Source: JACVCJ01 sp052437175 (GTDB lineage Bacteria > Bacteroidota > Bacteroidia > CAIKAF01). From it: 64,000 nt of DNA. Positions 18,403-27,282 of the stretch are shown here, in pieces (within the stretch, counting starts at the first letter, position 1; every line of letters starts with the position of its first letter). The stretch lies in assembly GCA_052437175.1 (NCBI GenBank), contig JBQVOK010000012.1, positions 1-64,000 of the forward strand, in the 5' to 3' direction. A program made the position numbers and the translations under genes. Below the pieces are notes generated by a model. That model was not told the origin of the DNA. It ran no database searches and was given only the letters and a program-made list of their open reading frames with translations.

Positions 18403-19664
18403 GAAGCAGCCGTTTTTGCGGTCGTTTTAGGCGTTTGTGTCTGTGTGCGTAAAAAAGAAGGAATGAATACGTAGGCCAGCAGTGCAATCTGCATCAGCGG
18501 GTAAAACAGCAGCATGCCGCTAAACCAGGCCTCGTGGCTAAACAGCAGTATCAGGGCCATACCGGCCACCAGGCGCAGCATTTCCACCGGCCAGCCATAG
18601 CTGCGGTTTTCGAGCAGGGCGCCCAGGCTGAAGATCGTAAGCAGGATAAAAACGGCCAGTCCGGCACACTGGGCCAGGTTGCTGAAATTATCGCCCAGGA
18701 TCCAGTCGTTGGCAAAGAACATATAATAGGTAACCGCCCCGATGGTGAACAGGAATTGCAGGAATACGTACCACTGGATGCGCGGCAGCACTTCGATGCC
18801 GAATTTTTTAAAAGAAGCGGCGTTCACTTCCGGGGCATGTTTTACACCGCCCTGCTCGGCCGGGAACCAGCCGGGAGATTTCAGGAACATGCGAACCTTG
18901 TCCATTCCGCGCGCTTTGGACGCGTGTGCGGCCAGTTCCTGCCAGTAATGAAAATTGGCATGGAAGGGATTCCAGCTGCGCAGCGGCACGGTAATGCCGT
19001 ACACCACTTCTTCCTCTTCTTTCTGAAAGGTGCCGAACATGCGGTCCCAGATAATGAGGGTACCGGCATGGTTCTTATCGATGTACCTGGGATTGCTGCC
19101 GTGATGCACGCGGTGGTGCGAAGGCGTGTTGAAGATCCACTCGAAAGGCCCCATGTTGCGGATGAGTTTGGTGTGTATCCAGAACTGGTACAGGGTGTTC
19201 AGCGCTACAATGATCACCATGAGCATGGGGGAAAAACCCAGTAAGGAAAGCGGAATATAAAACACCCAGCTGAAACAGGTCTGGAACCAGGACTGGCGCA
19301 GGGCTACGCTCAGGTTGTATTCTTCGCTCTGGTGGTGTACAATGTGTGTGGCCCAGATGGCATTGATCTCGTGGCTGAGCCGGTGAAACCAGTAGTAAAA
19401 GAAATCGACCCCGATGAACAGCAGCAGGGCATAGTACCAGGTATCCGGAATGGTAAAGATGCGCCATTCCTCATAAATAAAACGGTAGGCCGCAAAGGTG
19501 AGTATGGCAAAAAAGGCCCCCAGCACCTGCTGACCGATACCGCAGCTGATATTGGTTATAAAATCGCTGAACGCATACACCTTTCGCTGCCGCAGCAGGC
19601 CCGCGACAAATTCTATGGCAATAAGGAACAGGAATATCGGTACCGATAAGGCAACTAAATTCAT
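18399..19664 (-). CDS. Sterol-desaturase-superfamily hydroxylase, alkylglycerol monooxygenase-like
   Basis: A 421-residue membrane di-iron enzyme. The histidine boxes are visible: HRLSH (94-98), HIVHH (107-111) and HHRVHH (183-188), with H164 between them. The stretch WDRMFGTFQKEEEEVVYG (about 206-223) is close to the corresponding part of animal AGMO (TMEM195), and the protein has the extra C-terminal membrane helices that set AGMO apart from smaller sterol desaturases. AGMO cleaves the O-alkyl bond of glyceryl ethers using pterin. It is coupled to the lysoplasmalogenase gene. A general lipid hydroxylase remains possible. Confidence 0.87.
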   Translation of the reverse strand: MNLVALSVPIFLFLIAIEFVAGLLRQRKVYAFSDFITNISCGIGQQVLGAFFAILTFAAYRFIYEEWRIFTIPDTWYYALLLFIGVDFFYYWFHRLSHEINAIWATHIVHHQSEEYNLSVALRQSWFQTCFSWVFYIPLSLLGFSPMLMVIIVALNTLYQFWIHTKLIRNMGPFEWIFNTPSHHRVHHGSNPRYIDKNHAGTLIIWDRMFGTFQKEEEEVVYGITVPLRSWNPFHANFHYWQELAAHASKARGMDKVRMFLKSPGWFPAEQGGVKHAPEVNAASFKKFGIEVLPRIQWYVFLQFLFTIGAVTYYMFFANDWILGDNFSNLAQCAGLAVFILLTIFSLGALLENRSYGWPVEMLRLVAGMALILLFSHEAWFSGMLLFYPLMQIALLAYVFIPSFLRTQTQTPKTTAKTAAS

Positions 19665-19684
19665 GGTGATGGTGTTTTATGGCG

Positions 19685-22063
19685 TTATTGTTTTACAAAG
19701 GTAGCGTGAAAATACGTTTTTTGCTGATCTTTTAACACAATGCTGTACAGGCCCGGACGAAAGCCCGAAATATCGAGACTGTGTTCCTGCAGGTTCCGTT
19801 GCAGCACCTGTTTGCCGGAGGCGTCGTACACCTGTATGCGGGCGGGCAGGGGTACTTCGGCAGAAAAACGCAGCAGTTCCTGTGCCGGGTTGGGCCATAC
19901 CTGCAATATCTTTTGCTTGGCCCCGGAGGGTGCGGCTGGCGTACCCAGGTCGCTGCGTACCGAAGCTACGGCATAATCCCCGAATTTTACATTGCGGGCA
20001 TCAATGCTGCCTTTTTTGGTGGAGGCGTTGAACGTGAAAACGGTATCATCTTCGTATACGGTCCAGGGCTCGCCGGAGTTGCGGCGGTACACGATGCGCA
20101 GTTTGTCCTGCGTGGTAATAATGCCCTGGTCATACCCGTTGGTGGCCCCGTCTATATTGAGGGAGAGCGAGGCATTGAAGCCATTGCCGCGGATGCCCTG
20201 TATCGTCCAGTAGCGGCCCGGAGATATCCACAGGCTGTCGTTAATGGCTACCGAGGCCTCGGGCGGTACACGGTGGTTCTCGATGCGGATAAAGGTACTG
20301 TCGGCCCCGGCATTGCTTACGCGCAACATGGCCTTGGTATAGGTAAAGGTACTATTTCCCGTGCTTTTGATCTCTTTTTCTACGCCTACCGTAGCCAGTG
20401 CCAGCGGGTGCTCACGGTTCAAGGCTACCACTACGGGCTGAAACGGCAGGGCAAAGCTGTGGGCCCCGTTCAGGGCGGCATGGTCTACCCGGGTGCTGAA
20501 CTGCTCACGGTTAGCGCCTATGCAGGTAATGTACAGGGGTATATGCGCGTAGGGATGCGTAACGGCCCGGTTCTTCTGCAGGACAAATACGGTACAGATG
20601 TTGTTCTGCCAGGTAAAGCTGTCCAGCGTAAGGGTGGCAAAACCCGGCTGCAGCAGCCAGTCGTTCTTAAAATCCTGCAGGTTCAGGCCCGAACTGTTCT
20701 CCAGGCCGCTGATAAAATCTTCGGTATTGATATTGTCCAGTATATGGTCTGCCTGTATCTGCTTCATGCCCGTGTAAAAAAGACTGTCGCCCATATAGGT
20801 GCGCAGGCTGCGGATCACGTTGGAACCTTTTACATAGGTATGCGTGCCGTAGGTATAGGTCTGGGGCACGCCGCTCAGGGGCCAGTAGCCGCCGTCGTCG
20901 AGATGGGCCTTGTCCAGCACCATGTCCAGGTTGCCCATATAGGTATCGTAGGCGCTCTGGTAAGACACCACATCTTCCAGGAACTGGAGTTCGCAGAAGG
21001 AGGCAAAACCTTCGTTGAGCCACATTTCTTCGGCGGTTTCGCAGGTGGTGTTATCGCCCCACCAGTGATGCGAAAGTTCATGTGCCATAAGGGTCTGGTA
21101 GGCGGTGGTGCCGTTGGCCACAATGCGCGGGTAGGCAATATTGCAGGCGTGTTCCATGGCTCCGCTGCTGAAGGGCACCAGGCTGAAGCCCACGCGGGGG
21201 AACAGGTAGGGCCCGAAACGGTTCTCGAAACTGTGCATGGCGGCGCCCAGGTTCACAAAAGAGTTCTTCATATTGGTGGTATCGGCCGCCAGGGCATGCA
21301 GCAGCATGGGGATCTGCGGACCGTAGAGCGATTGGTAGCTCTGTGTCACCTGCCGGTAGGCATTTACGTTCACCGAGGCCAGGTAGGCCGGGATGGGCAG
21401 CGCCAGGTCCCAGTGATACACGTGGTTACCGCCCGGCAGTGTATCCGTATCGTACAGTATGCCGCCGCAGATGGCTTTGTGGGGCGGTGTTACCTCGATA
21501 TGAAAGCCGTAATGCGATTTTACATTAAAATCGTCGATACAGGGAAACCAGAAACGTCCGGCGGAATGGGGAATATCGTTGAGGGTAACCCCCAGGTTAA
21601 AGGCATAACCGCCTGTCCAGTAGAATCCGCCGAAATTACCGCCGCCGCTCAGGGCAGGTCCGCCGTAGTAAATACGCAGCAGCAGCGAGTCGCCGCTGTT
21701 CTGAACCTGCGGGAACTGTATGCGCAAACGGTTATTGCTGTGCTGAAACGTAAGATGTGTACTCTGCAGTACCACACTGTCTACCTGTAAAGACTGCATA
21801 AGGTCGAGCGGGAGAGAAGTGACCCCGTTCTGCCGGATCCCGATCCGCAGGCTGGCATACCCTGAAATGGTCTTGCCTGTGAAGTCGGTAATGTTCAGGT
21901 GCAGGTCGTTCCTCCGGATGTCAAATGTGTCGGCACGAAAATCGGAGCGGAAAGGTGAAACCGAACGGTTTTGTGCAAAAAGCGGAGCCTGAAATATGTA
22001 AACAGCCCCGGAAAGCACACTTGCAAACAGGATTATTTTATTTCGTAATTTTCTAATAATCAT
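19685..22063 (-). CDS. Secreted M1-family zinc aminopeptidase with type IX sorting domain
   Basis: The 792-residue protein has a signal peptide (about 1-29), an N-terminal beta domain, and the gluzincin catalytic core: GAMEH (the aminopeptidase substrate-binding loop, usually GAMEN), HELSHHWWGDN (zinc HExxH) and NEGFASF with the third zinc ligand E about 18 residues later. A long C-terminal beta region ends in a Por-type sorting domain (VWPNPAQELLRFSA ... YDASGKQVLQRN ... YFHATFVKQ). It is probably a surface or secreted peptidase. It lies 20 bases upstream of the AGMO-like gene on the same strand. Confidence 0.93.
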   Translation of the reverse strand: MIIRKLRNKIILFASVLSGAVYIFQAPLFAQNRSVSPFRSDFRADTFDIRRNDLHLNITDFTGKTISGYASLRIGIRQNGVTSLPLDLMQSLQVDSVVLQSTHLTFQHSNNRLRIQFPQVQNSGDSLLLRIYYGGPALSGGGNFGGFYWTGGYAFNLGVTLNDIPHSAGRFWFPCIDDFNVKSHYGFHIEVTPPHKAICGGILYDTDTLPGGNHVYHWDLALPIPAYLASVNVNAYRQVTQSYQSLYGPQIPMLLHALAADTTNMKNSFVNLGAAMHSFENRFGPYLFPRVGFSLVPFSSGAMEHACNIAYPRIVANGTTAYQTLMAHELSHHWWGDNTTCETAEEMWLNEGFASFCELQFLEDVVSYQSAYDTYMGNLDMVLDKAHLDDGGYWPLSGVPQTYTYGTHTYVKGSNVIRSLRTYMGDSLFYTGMKQIQADHILDNINTEDFISGLENSSGLNLQDFKNDWLLQPGFATLTLDSFTWQNNICTVFVLQKNRAVTHPYAHIPLYITCIGANREQFSTRVDHAALNGAHSFALPFQPVVVALNREHPLALATVGVEKEIKSTGNSTFTYTKAMLRVSNAGADSTFIRIENHRVPPEASVAINDSLWISPGRYWTIQGIRGNGFNASLSLNIDGATNGYDQGIITTQDKLRIVYRRNSGEPWTVYEDDTVFTFNASTKKGSIDARNVKFGDYAVASVRSDLGTPAAPSGAKQKILQVWPNPAQELLRFSAEVPLPARIQVYDASGKQVLQRNLQEHSLDISGFRPGLYSIVLKDQQKTYFHATFVKQ

Positions 22064-22411
22064 TTAGTTTATAGGTTTATCTGAAGTGGGGGTTAATGTT
22101 ATTTTATTCACAATCTGTATTGCATAAAAATAGCAAATCTCCCGTTTTTCAAAGGTTTCTTTGTATTTAAATTTGTGTATAGCCGGTGGATAGCGGTATC
22201 CGGACAAGTGTAAACACGCCGTTTGTGTATTTATAATAAATTATTTATCAGATAGTAAAGTGTATTTATATAAACTAAATTTTAGTTTATTAGAGCCTAT
22301 CTGTAATCGAACCCACAACCCGGAATTCATAAAAGTAAATTGGGATTTACATTTTAAATTAATCTGCTATTCACTGGTTTAGGACATTTGTAAATTCCGT
22401 ATATATGGACT
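22064..22411. other. AT-rich divergent intergenic region
   Basis: 348 bases between two divergent genes with no ORF. It holds a 21-base palindrome (22270-22290), a smaller inverted repeat GTAAAT-TGGG-ATTTAC (22335-22350) and several TATTT/TTTG promoter-like tracts. No RNA gene recognised. Confidence 0.6.
22270..22290. promoter_or_regulatory. 21-base perfect palindrome, operator candidate
   Basis: ATAAACTAAA (22270-22279), a single T, then TTTAGTTTAT (22281-22290) is a perfect 10-bp inverted repeat. It lies about 120 bases before the HTH regulator start and about 207 bases before the divergent M1 peptidase gene. Confidence 0.5.
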
Positions 22412-22924
22412 GTGGAAGGCATCAAACAACGCATAAAAGAGCTGATCGTTTCCGAGGGACTCACCGCTTCGATCTTCGCAGACCGTATCGGGGTGCTCCG
22501 CTCGGCCCTCAGTCACATACTTGCCGGCCGGAATAAACCCGGTGCGGACTTTATTGAAAAACTCCTGCTGGAAATGCCCTATGTAAATGCCAACTGGCTG
22601 TTTACGGGTAACGGCGAAATGTACGTGGGTAAACTGCGTCCCGAAGTCCTGGCCGAAACGGCGGCAACTTCGAAAAGTCCCGGCCGTCAGCTGGATATCC
22701 TGTCCCAGCTGGCCGAAATGTTCCCTGAAGAATATGGTCAGGCAGAGGAGCCGAAACCACAACCCGCAGCGGAACAGCTTCCCTTACAGGCATATAACCC
22801 TGCACATCAGCCTTCTTCCGTACCGGCGGGGGCCTATGCCGCAGCGGCGTCCTCAGAAAAGAAAGTAGTAAAGATCATCTTCGTATACGACGATAAAACC
22901 TTCAGCGAACTTAAACCGGAATAA
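22412..22924 (+). CDS. Helix-turn-helix transcriptional regulator (Cro/CI-like)
   Basis: A 170-residue protein with an N-terminal XRE-type HTH: IKQRIKELIVSEGLTASIFA, DRIGVLRSALSHILAGRNKP, then ANWLFTGNGEMY, the latter common in Bacteroidota chromosomal copies. The middle (about 85-150) is proline- and glutamine-rich and probably disordered, and the C-terminus has a short conserved-looking strand pair (VVKIIFVYDDKTFSEL). The start codon is GTG at 22412; the nearby ATG at 22405 is out of frame. It is followed after 3 bases by a DUF4442 gene. Its target is unknown; the palindromes upstream suggest autoregulation. Confidence 0.85.
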   Translation: MEGIKQRIKELIVSEGLTASIFADRIGVLRSALSHILAGRNKPGADFIEKLLLEMPYVNANWLFTGNGEMYVGKLRPEVLAETAATSKSPGRQLDILSQLAEMFPEEYGQAEEPKPQPAAEQLPLQAYNPAHQPSSVPAGAYAAAASSEKKVVKIIFVYDDKTFSELKPE

Positions 22925-22927
22925 CCC

Positions 22928-23431
22928 ATGAATTTAGAGAACATCCTGTATAAGGCCCAGACCTCTTCTTTTTACAGTAACCTGTTAAACAGGGTATTGT
23001 GGAGAATGATCCCCTTTAACAAACCGCATCGTTTTAAAATAAGCGTGCTCGACGACCGGCAGCTGAAGGTAACCATACCGTACAGCCGCCGCAATATGAA
23101 CCACTTAAAAGGAATACATGCCTGTGCGCTGGCCACGGCTTCGGAATACGTATGCGGACTCTCCCTGGCGCGGCATCTCGATCCTAAAAAGTACCGCTAT
23201 ATCCTGCAACGTCTCGAAATGGACTATACCTACCAGGCCAAAAAGGCAGTGAGCGGCAGCTTTGGCATTCCTGCTGAAGAGGTGGAACGTATTAAAGCCG
23301 AACTGGAAAATGCCGAGAAAACGGTACAGGTCTTCCGCGTAGAACTGTTCGATGCCGAAAAGAACCTGATCTGCACGGCCGTTACCCACTGGCAGCTGAA
23401 AGACTGGAGCCGGGTAAAGACCAGAGTATAA
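22928..23431 (+). CDS. DUF4442 (hotdog-fold) protein, putative acyl-CoA thioesterase
   Basis: A 167-residue protein with the hotdog-fold core HLKGIHACALATASEYVCGL (about 60-79), where the N/H and helix pattern matches PaaI-like thioesterases of the DUF4442 group. A basic N-terminus includes FNKPHRFKISVLDDRQLKV. It probably acts on acyl thioesters, but no substrate is evident. It starts 3 bases after the HTH regulator and ends one base from the convergent GldM-like gene, leaving no room for a terminator. Confidence 0.8.
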   Translation: MNLENILYKAQTSSFYSNLLNRVLWRMIPFNKPHRFKISVLDDRQLKVTIPYSRRNMNHLKGIHACALATASEYVCGLSLARHLDPKKYRYILQRLEMDYTYQAKKAVSGSFGIPAEEVERIKAELENAEKTVQVFRVELFDAEKNLICTAVTHWQLKDWSRVKTRV

Positions 23432-24448
23432 TTATTCTTCTACTTTGAATGTGAGTGAGGTAGAGGCTGTTTTTTGTTCACCCGTACGCGGATCTGCGTA
23501 AAAAAGTTCGCCTTTCAGTTTCTGTATGCCCGTTTTGCGGGGTTTGAACAGGTATATGGCTTCCCCTTTCTCAAAACGGGTAGCCGTATCGCCGTTAATG
23601 ATGATCAGCGGCTCTTCGTCTTCGTTCCAGGCTTTTATGCCCATGCGTATCTTTACGGTCTCGTTCTTGTGTATCTGCATCGACTCGGCGTCCATATACA
23701 GGGATACCGAGCTGAATTTAAAGGCCAGGGCATTAATGCGGCCGTACACGTAGCGGCCGGCCGATAACCCGGTTTTTAAAACCCGCACTCTCAGGCTTTT
23801 TAATTCGGTAAGGCAGGATACAATAGGCACATTGATCAGGGAAAAATCTTCCCAGTAAAAAGGTTCCGAGTTATTGGGATCGGGTTTATCGTACAGGCGG
23901 GAGTAGATGAGCACCGCCGTGGAATCTTCCGGGTTTTCGATCACCCGGGAAGAACGCATGGTCTTATTGTAAGCCGCGATCTTGAGGTTCAGCTCCGAGC
24001 CGATGTTCTGCACAAAACTCTTGAAGTAGCTGCGGTTGATCTTATTGCTGTGTGGTTCGCGGATGTCGGCCAGGCGAAAATGGTTGCCGTCGGTAATGGT
24101 GTCCAGTCCGTTCCGGATCAGCGAAGCGGTAAGCCCGTCCTCGATCCGGCGCAGGGATTCCAGTACTTCGCTGGTCTCTTTCTGTACCACGTCAAAACGT
24201 TTGTAATAGCTCAGGTAACGCAGCGAGTCGTTGTGTAGTGAACGATGCGTTACAAAACGTTTCTGCAGTATGGCGTATTCCTGTTCCAGCAGGTCAATTT
24301 CGTAATTCAGGTTGTCGTACTGGTTTTGGAAAGGGGCCACGTACTCTTCACGGCTCAGCCGGATGGAGCCTTCCTGTACTCCCGGGCCGCAGGCGCTGAG
24401 CAGGGTAAAAAGACCGCCGTAAAATATAGAGTGATACAGATTGTTCAT
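23432..24448 (-). CDS. GldM-like periplasmic lipoprotein (two-domain short form)
   Basis: A 338-residue protein with a lipoprotein signal, lipobox LLSAC with Cys20. Residues about 40-170 are long helices. The segment DFSLINVPIVSCLTELKSLR (201-220) has the pattern of the GldM/PorM junction (F-P-L-V-A-S-L-T-K-L-x-x-L), and residues 250-338 form a beta domain that follows the order of GldM domain 2, ending in SLTFKVEE. GldM itself is about 510 residues with an N-terminal membrane helix and four domains, so this is a short, lipid-anchored relative. It is the last gene of the ABC-HlyD-TolC operon, 17 bases after the TolC gene. Remote similarity judged by eye. Confidence 0.6.
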   Translation of the reverse strand: MNNLYHSIFYGGLFTLLSACGPGVQEGSIRLSREEYVAPFQNQYDNLNYEIDLLEQEYAILQKRFVTHRSLHNDSLRYLSYYKRFDVVQKETSEVLESLRRIEDGLTASLIRNGLDTITDGNHFRLADIREPHSNKINRSYFKSFVQNIGSELNLKIAAYNKTMRSSRVIENPEDSTAVLIYSRLYDKPDPNNSEPFYWEDFSLINVPIVSCLTELKSLRVRVLKTGLSAGRYVYGRINALAFKFSSVSLYMDAESMQIHKNETVKIRMGIKAWNEDEEPLIIINGDTATRFEKGEAIYLFKPRKTGIQKLKGELFYADPRTGEQKTASTSLTFKVEE

Positions 24449-24465
24449 AGAATAGCGCGGTAATA

Positions 24466-25884
24466 TTACTGATACTTCTCGAATAAATTCCCTGTAGCGT
24501 GCAGGAATTTTATCCGGGCCAGGGCATTTTTGTTGGTAAGTTCAATGAGTTTCTGCTGACTTTCGATCAGTTTGCTCTCCCGGGAATTCAGCAGGAACAG
24601 GGAACTTTCGCCGATACCGAACTTGCGGTTCTCGGCGTCGAGCAGGCGCTGGTAATTGTTTACCGTGCTGGTATACAGTTCGGTCTGGTAAGCATAGGTA
24701 CTGCCTTCGTTAAAAACGCTGTTCAGTTTGGTCTTGAGCTGCAGCAGTTTGATGTCGGCATCATAGATACTGCTTTCCAGTTTGGCTTTGGTAGATCCGT
24801 ACTTGCCCAGGCCTTCGCGCATCAGTATGGGATATTTGAAGTGAATGCCGTACTTGAAATTATTGTGAAAGCCCGTAAAATTCCACTGGCCGGGGTTATT
24901 GCCCACCGGCTCTGCCAGGAAATTGTACTGTACCTGCAGCTGGGGCAGTATGCTGTTAAAGGCATAACGCCGTTCAAACTCGTACATTTTTACCTTCAGG
25001 TTCTTCTGCAGGTATTCGGGGTGCTGGGGCAGCAGGCTCTGGGCGCTGCTGAGGCTGTCCTGGTTAAAGTTCCAGGCGTTCCCGCGCGAGACTTCGGGGT
25101 ATATCTGCTGCAGCTCTACCGGAACATAGCCGTCGGCCCAGATAAAAAGGGAAACCTGGTTGCGGCTCCGGATCTCGTCGAGCTGTGCCTCGGCCAGCAT
25201 GTACTGCCGGTTCTGAAGCAGTATCAGGGCTTCGGTGGTATCTATGGCCGGAAAGGCGCCGGTTTCGTAACCGCGTTTTACGGCATCGAAACGCACGCGC
25301 GAGATCTCGGTATAGCGTTCCAGCAGCAGGCGGTTCTCATAGGCGCGGCTCCATTCGCGGTAAGCCTCTTCGGCATGCAGGAACAGGTCGTTGAGGATAT
25401 TTTTCTGTTCGTTGGCCGAAATATCGCGCATCATGCGGCCCTGCTGCACAGCCAGTATACGCTCGCTGCCCAGCAGGTTCTTCAGCAGGTCCATGCTTAT
25501 GCCGGCATAGGCCAGTCCGTTGGAAGGTACCGTACGTTCGTTGCTGATATAGGTGCCGGTATTCTGTTCGTAACCGGCCTTGAGATCGATGCCGGCCCAG
25601 ACGGGAACTTTAAGTTCGCTGCTGAACAGGCGCCAGTATTCGGTAGAATTGTAGCGTTTATTGTCCCAGTCTACACTAAGCACGGGGTCAAAAGCGCCTC
25701 GGGCCGACATGTACTCGAAACGGCCCTGTTCCCGGGTGAGCGTGGCCTGGCGGACCACCGGGTGATGATTCTGTACAATGCGTACAAAGTCGGCACGGGT
25801 CAGGATACTGTCGGGGGATTGAGCACGGACGGCCGCACCCAATCCCAAACCGAGGAAGAGGAGCAATGCAAAGAGTCTTTTCAC
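24466..25884 (-). CDS. TolC family outer-membrane efflux protein
   Basis: The 472-residue protein has a signal peptide (about 1-21) and two long helical repeats typical of outer-membrane factors, with SPDSILTRADFVRIVQNHHP at the N-terminus, AEEAYREWSRAYENRLLLER in the first repeat and FNEGSTYAYQTELYTSTVNN in the second. It would form the trimeric outer-membrane channel of a tripartite exporter. Its start overlaps the HlyD gene stop by four bases. Confidence 0.88.
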   Translation of the reverse strand: MKRLFALLLFLGLGLGAAVRAQSPDSILTRADFVRIVQNHHPVVRQATLTREQGRFEYMSARGAFDPVLSVDWDNKRYNSTEYWRLFSSELKVPVWAGIDLKAGYEQNTGTYISNERTVPSNGLAYAGISMDLLKNLLGSERILAVQQGRMMRDISANEQKNILNDLFLHAEEAYREWSRAYENRLLLERYTEISRVRFDAVKRGYETGAFPAIDTTEALILLQNRQYMLAEAQLDEIRSRNQVSLFIWADGYVPVELQQIYPEVSRGNAWNFNQDSLSSAQSLLPQHPEYLQKNLKVKMYEFERRYAFNSILPQLQVQYNFLAEPVGNNPGQWNFTGFHNNFKYGIHFKYPILMREGLGKYGSTKAKLESSIYDADIKLLQLKTKLNSVFNEGSTYAYQTELYTSTVNNYQRLLDAENRKFGIGESSLFLLNSRESKLIESQQKLIELTNKNALARIKFLHATGNLFEKYQ

Positions 25885-27281
25885 TTTTTAGCCTCCTTTC
25901 CTCCGGCAGCGGCGGCGTCTTCCGGCTGGTAGAACTCCGGCGGGAATGCATTGATGCGGCGCCATATCTCGCGGTACAGGGGTACATTATTCAGCAGCAG
26001 AATGCCGTAAGCACCCGTACCCACCCGAACTTCCTCGGGCCAGGGCTTGCCTTCCTTGGTATTTTTCAGCACCAGGCCGGTAAGGGTTTTGTCGTTTACA
26101 TCGGGTTTTACCAGGATACGGTATTTGCCGTTGGCCGAAATATTGCGGTCGATCACGGCAATTTCGCCCCCGAAGGTACCGAATGAAGTGCCCGGCCAGC
26201 CGTTGAATACAAAGGCAGGCCAGCCGTCGAACTGCAGGCGCACGTGTTTACCCAGGCGCAGCAGGGGCATGTCTACCGGGTCTACATACAGTTCTACGGC
26301 CCGTTCCGACTGAGAAGAGGGCAGTATCGTGGCCAGGGGATCGGTCTCCTTTACGGTTTCGCCCACACCGGCCTTCATGGTAGTAACCACGTAACCGTCC
26401 TGAGGGGCCAGTATATAATAGTAGCCCGAACGGATAATATAATTGGACAGGTCGCTCTGCATCTTGGCAATTTCAGACTCGGTGCTGTAAGCCATGCTCA
26501 GGGCCGAAGACTTGTCGCTTTCGGCCTTGGCTATCTTTTCGCGGAAATCGTTCACCAGGGTGTTCAGCTCAATTTCGGCATTGATGCGTTCGTTCTTGCT
26601 GATGATGTAATCGTTCTGCGCCTTTAAAAATTTGGCAGACGATTCCTGGAACTTATTGAGCTTGTCTTCGTATTCGGTACGTGGTTTTATGCCTTCGTTG
26701 TATAGCTGACGGGCCCGGTCGATCTGCAGGCGGGCAACGCGCAGGGCGGTGTCGGCGGCGACCACGTTCAGGCTGTCGGTCTGTACCTTTAGTTTGGCCT
26801 GCTGTACCTTGTTACGGGCCTGCTCCAGTTTCAGCGGCATGTTCTGGGACAGGGCCCCGATCTGCACGTCGAGGGCTTTGGCTTTTTCGCCGTAGCTTTC
26901 GGCACTCATTTCTTTACTTTTCAGCGACAGCTCGGTACGTGGTATCAGGTTAGGATCGAAGTATTCAGTCTTGATCTCGCTCAGTTTCACCAGGGTATCG
27001 CCTTTTTTTACGGCATCGCCTTCCTTGATGTACCATTTTTCGATACGGCCGGCAATGGTGGCATGTACCTGCTGGGGCCGGTCTTCGGGACGCAGGGTGG
27101 TTACTTTGCCCGTAGCCGTAAAATTCTGGGTCCAGGGCAGGAACAGGCACAGGAAGGCCGCCCCGATAAGTACACTTATCCAGCGTGAAAGTTTCATGGC
27201 GCGCCGGGGCTGGTATATTTCATTGTCGCTGATGGCACAGCTGATCACATTTTCTTCGGTATCCTCGAACAGTCCTTTCAT
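25881..27281 (-). CDS. HlyD-type membrane fusion protein (periplasmic adaptor)
   Basis: The 466-residue protein has a cytoplasmic N-terminal tail of about 30 residues, one membrane helix (about 34-52), a lipoyl-like half (QVHATIAGRIEKWYIKEGDA), a long coiled-coil hairpin (about 120-290) and the second lipoyl half (ILAPQDGYVVTTMKAGVGET), then beta-barrel domains and an alanine/lysine-rich C-terminus. This is the layout of adaptors that link an ABC exporter to TolC. It starts one base after the ABC gene and overlaps the TolC gene. Confidence 0.9.
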   Translation of the reverse strand: MKGLFEDTEENVISCAISDNEIYQPRRAMKLSRWISVLIGAAFLCLFLPWTQNFTATGKVTTLRPEDRPQQVHATIAGRIEKWYIKEGDAVKKGDTLVKLSEIKTEYFDPNLIPRTELSLKSKEMSAESYGEKAKALDVQIGALSQNMPLKLEQARNKVQQAKLKVQTDSLNVVAADTALRVARLQIDRARQLYNEGIKPRTEYEDKLNKFQESSAKFLKAQNDYIISKNERINAEIELNTLVNDFREKIAKAESDKSSALSMAYSTESEIAKMQSDLSNYIIRSGYYYILAPQDGYVVTTMKAGVGETVKETDPLATILPSSQSERAVELYVDPVDMPLLRLGKHVRLQFDGWPAFVFNGWPGTSFGTFGGEIAVIDRNISANGKYRILVKPDVNDKTLTGLVLKNTKEGKPWPEEVRVGTGAYGILLLNNVPLYREIWRRINAFPPEFYQPEDAAAAGGKEAKK

Positions 27282-27282
27282 C

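Noticed and set aside
19781..21790. Plus-strand open frame of 669 codons
   Set aside because: Antisense shadow of the M1 peptidase gene; low-complexity, no start signal or domain.
24499..25932. Plus-strand open frame of 477 codons
   Set aside because: Antisense shadow of the TolC gene.
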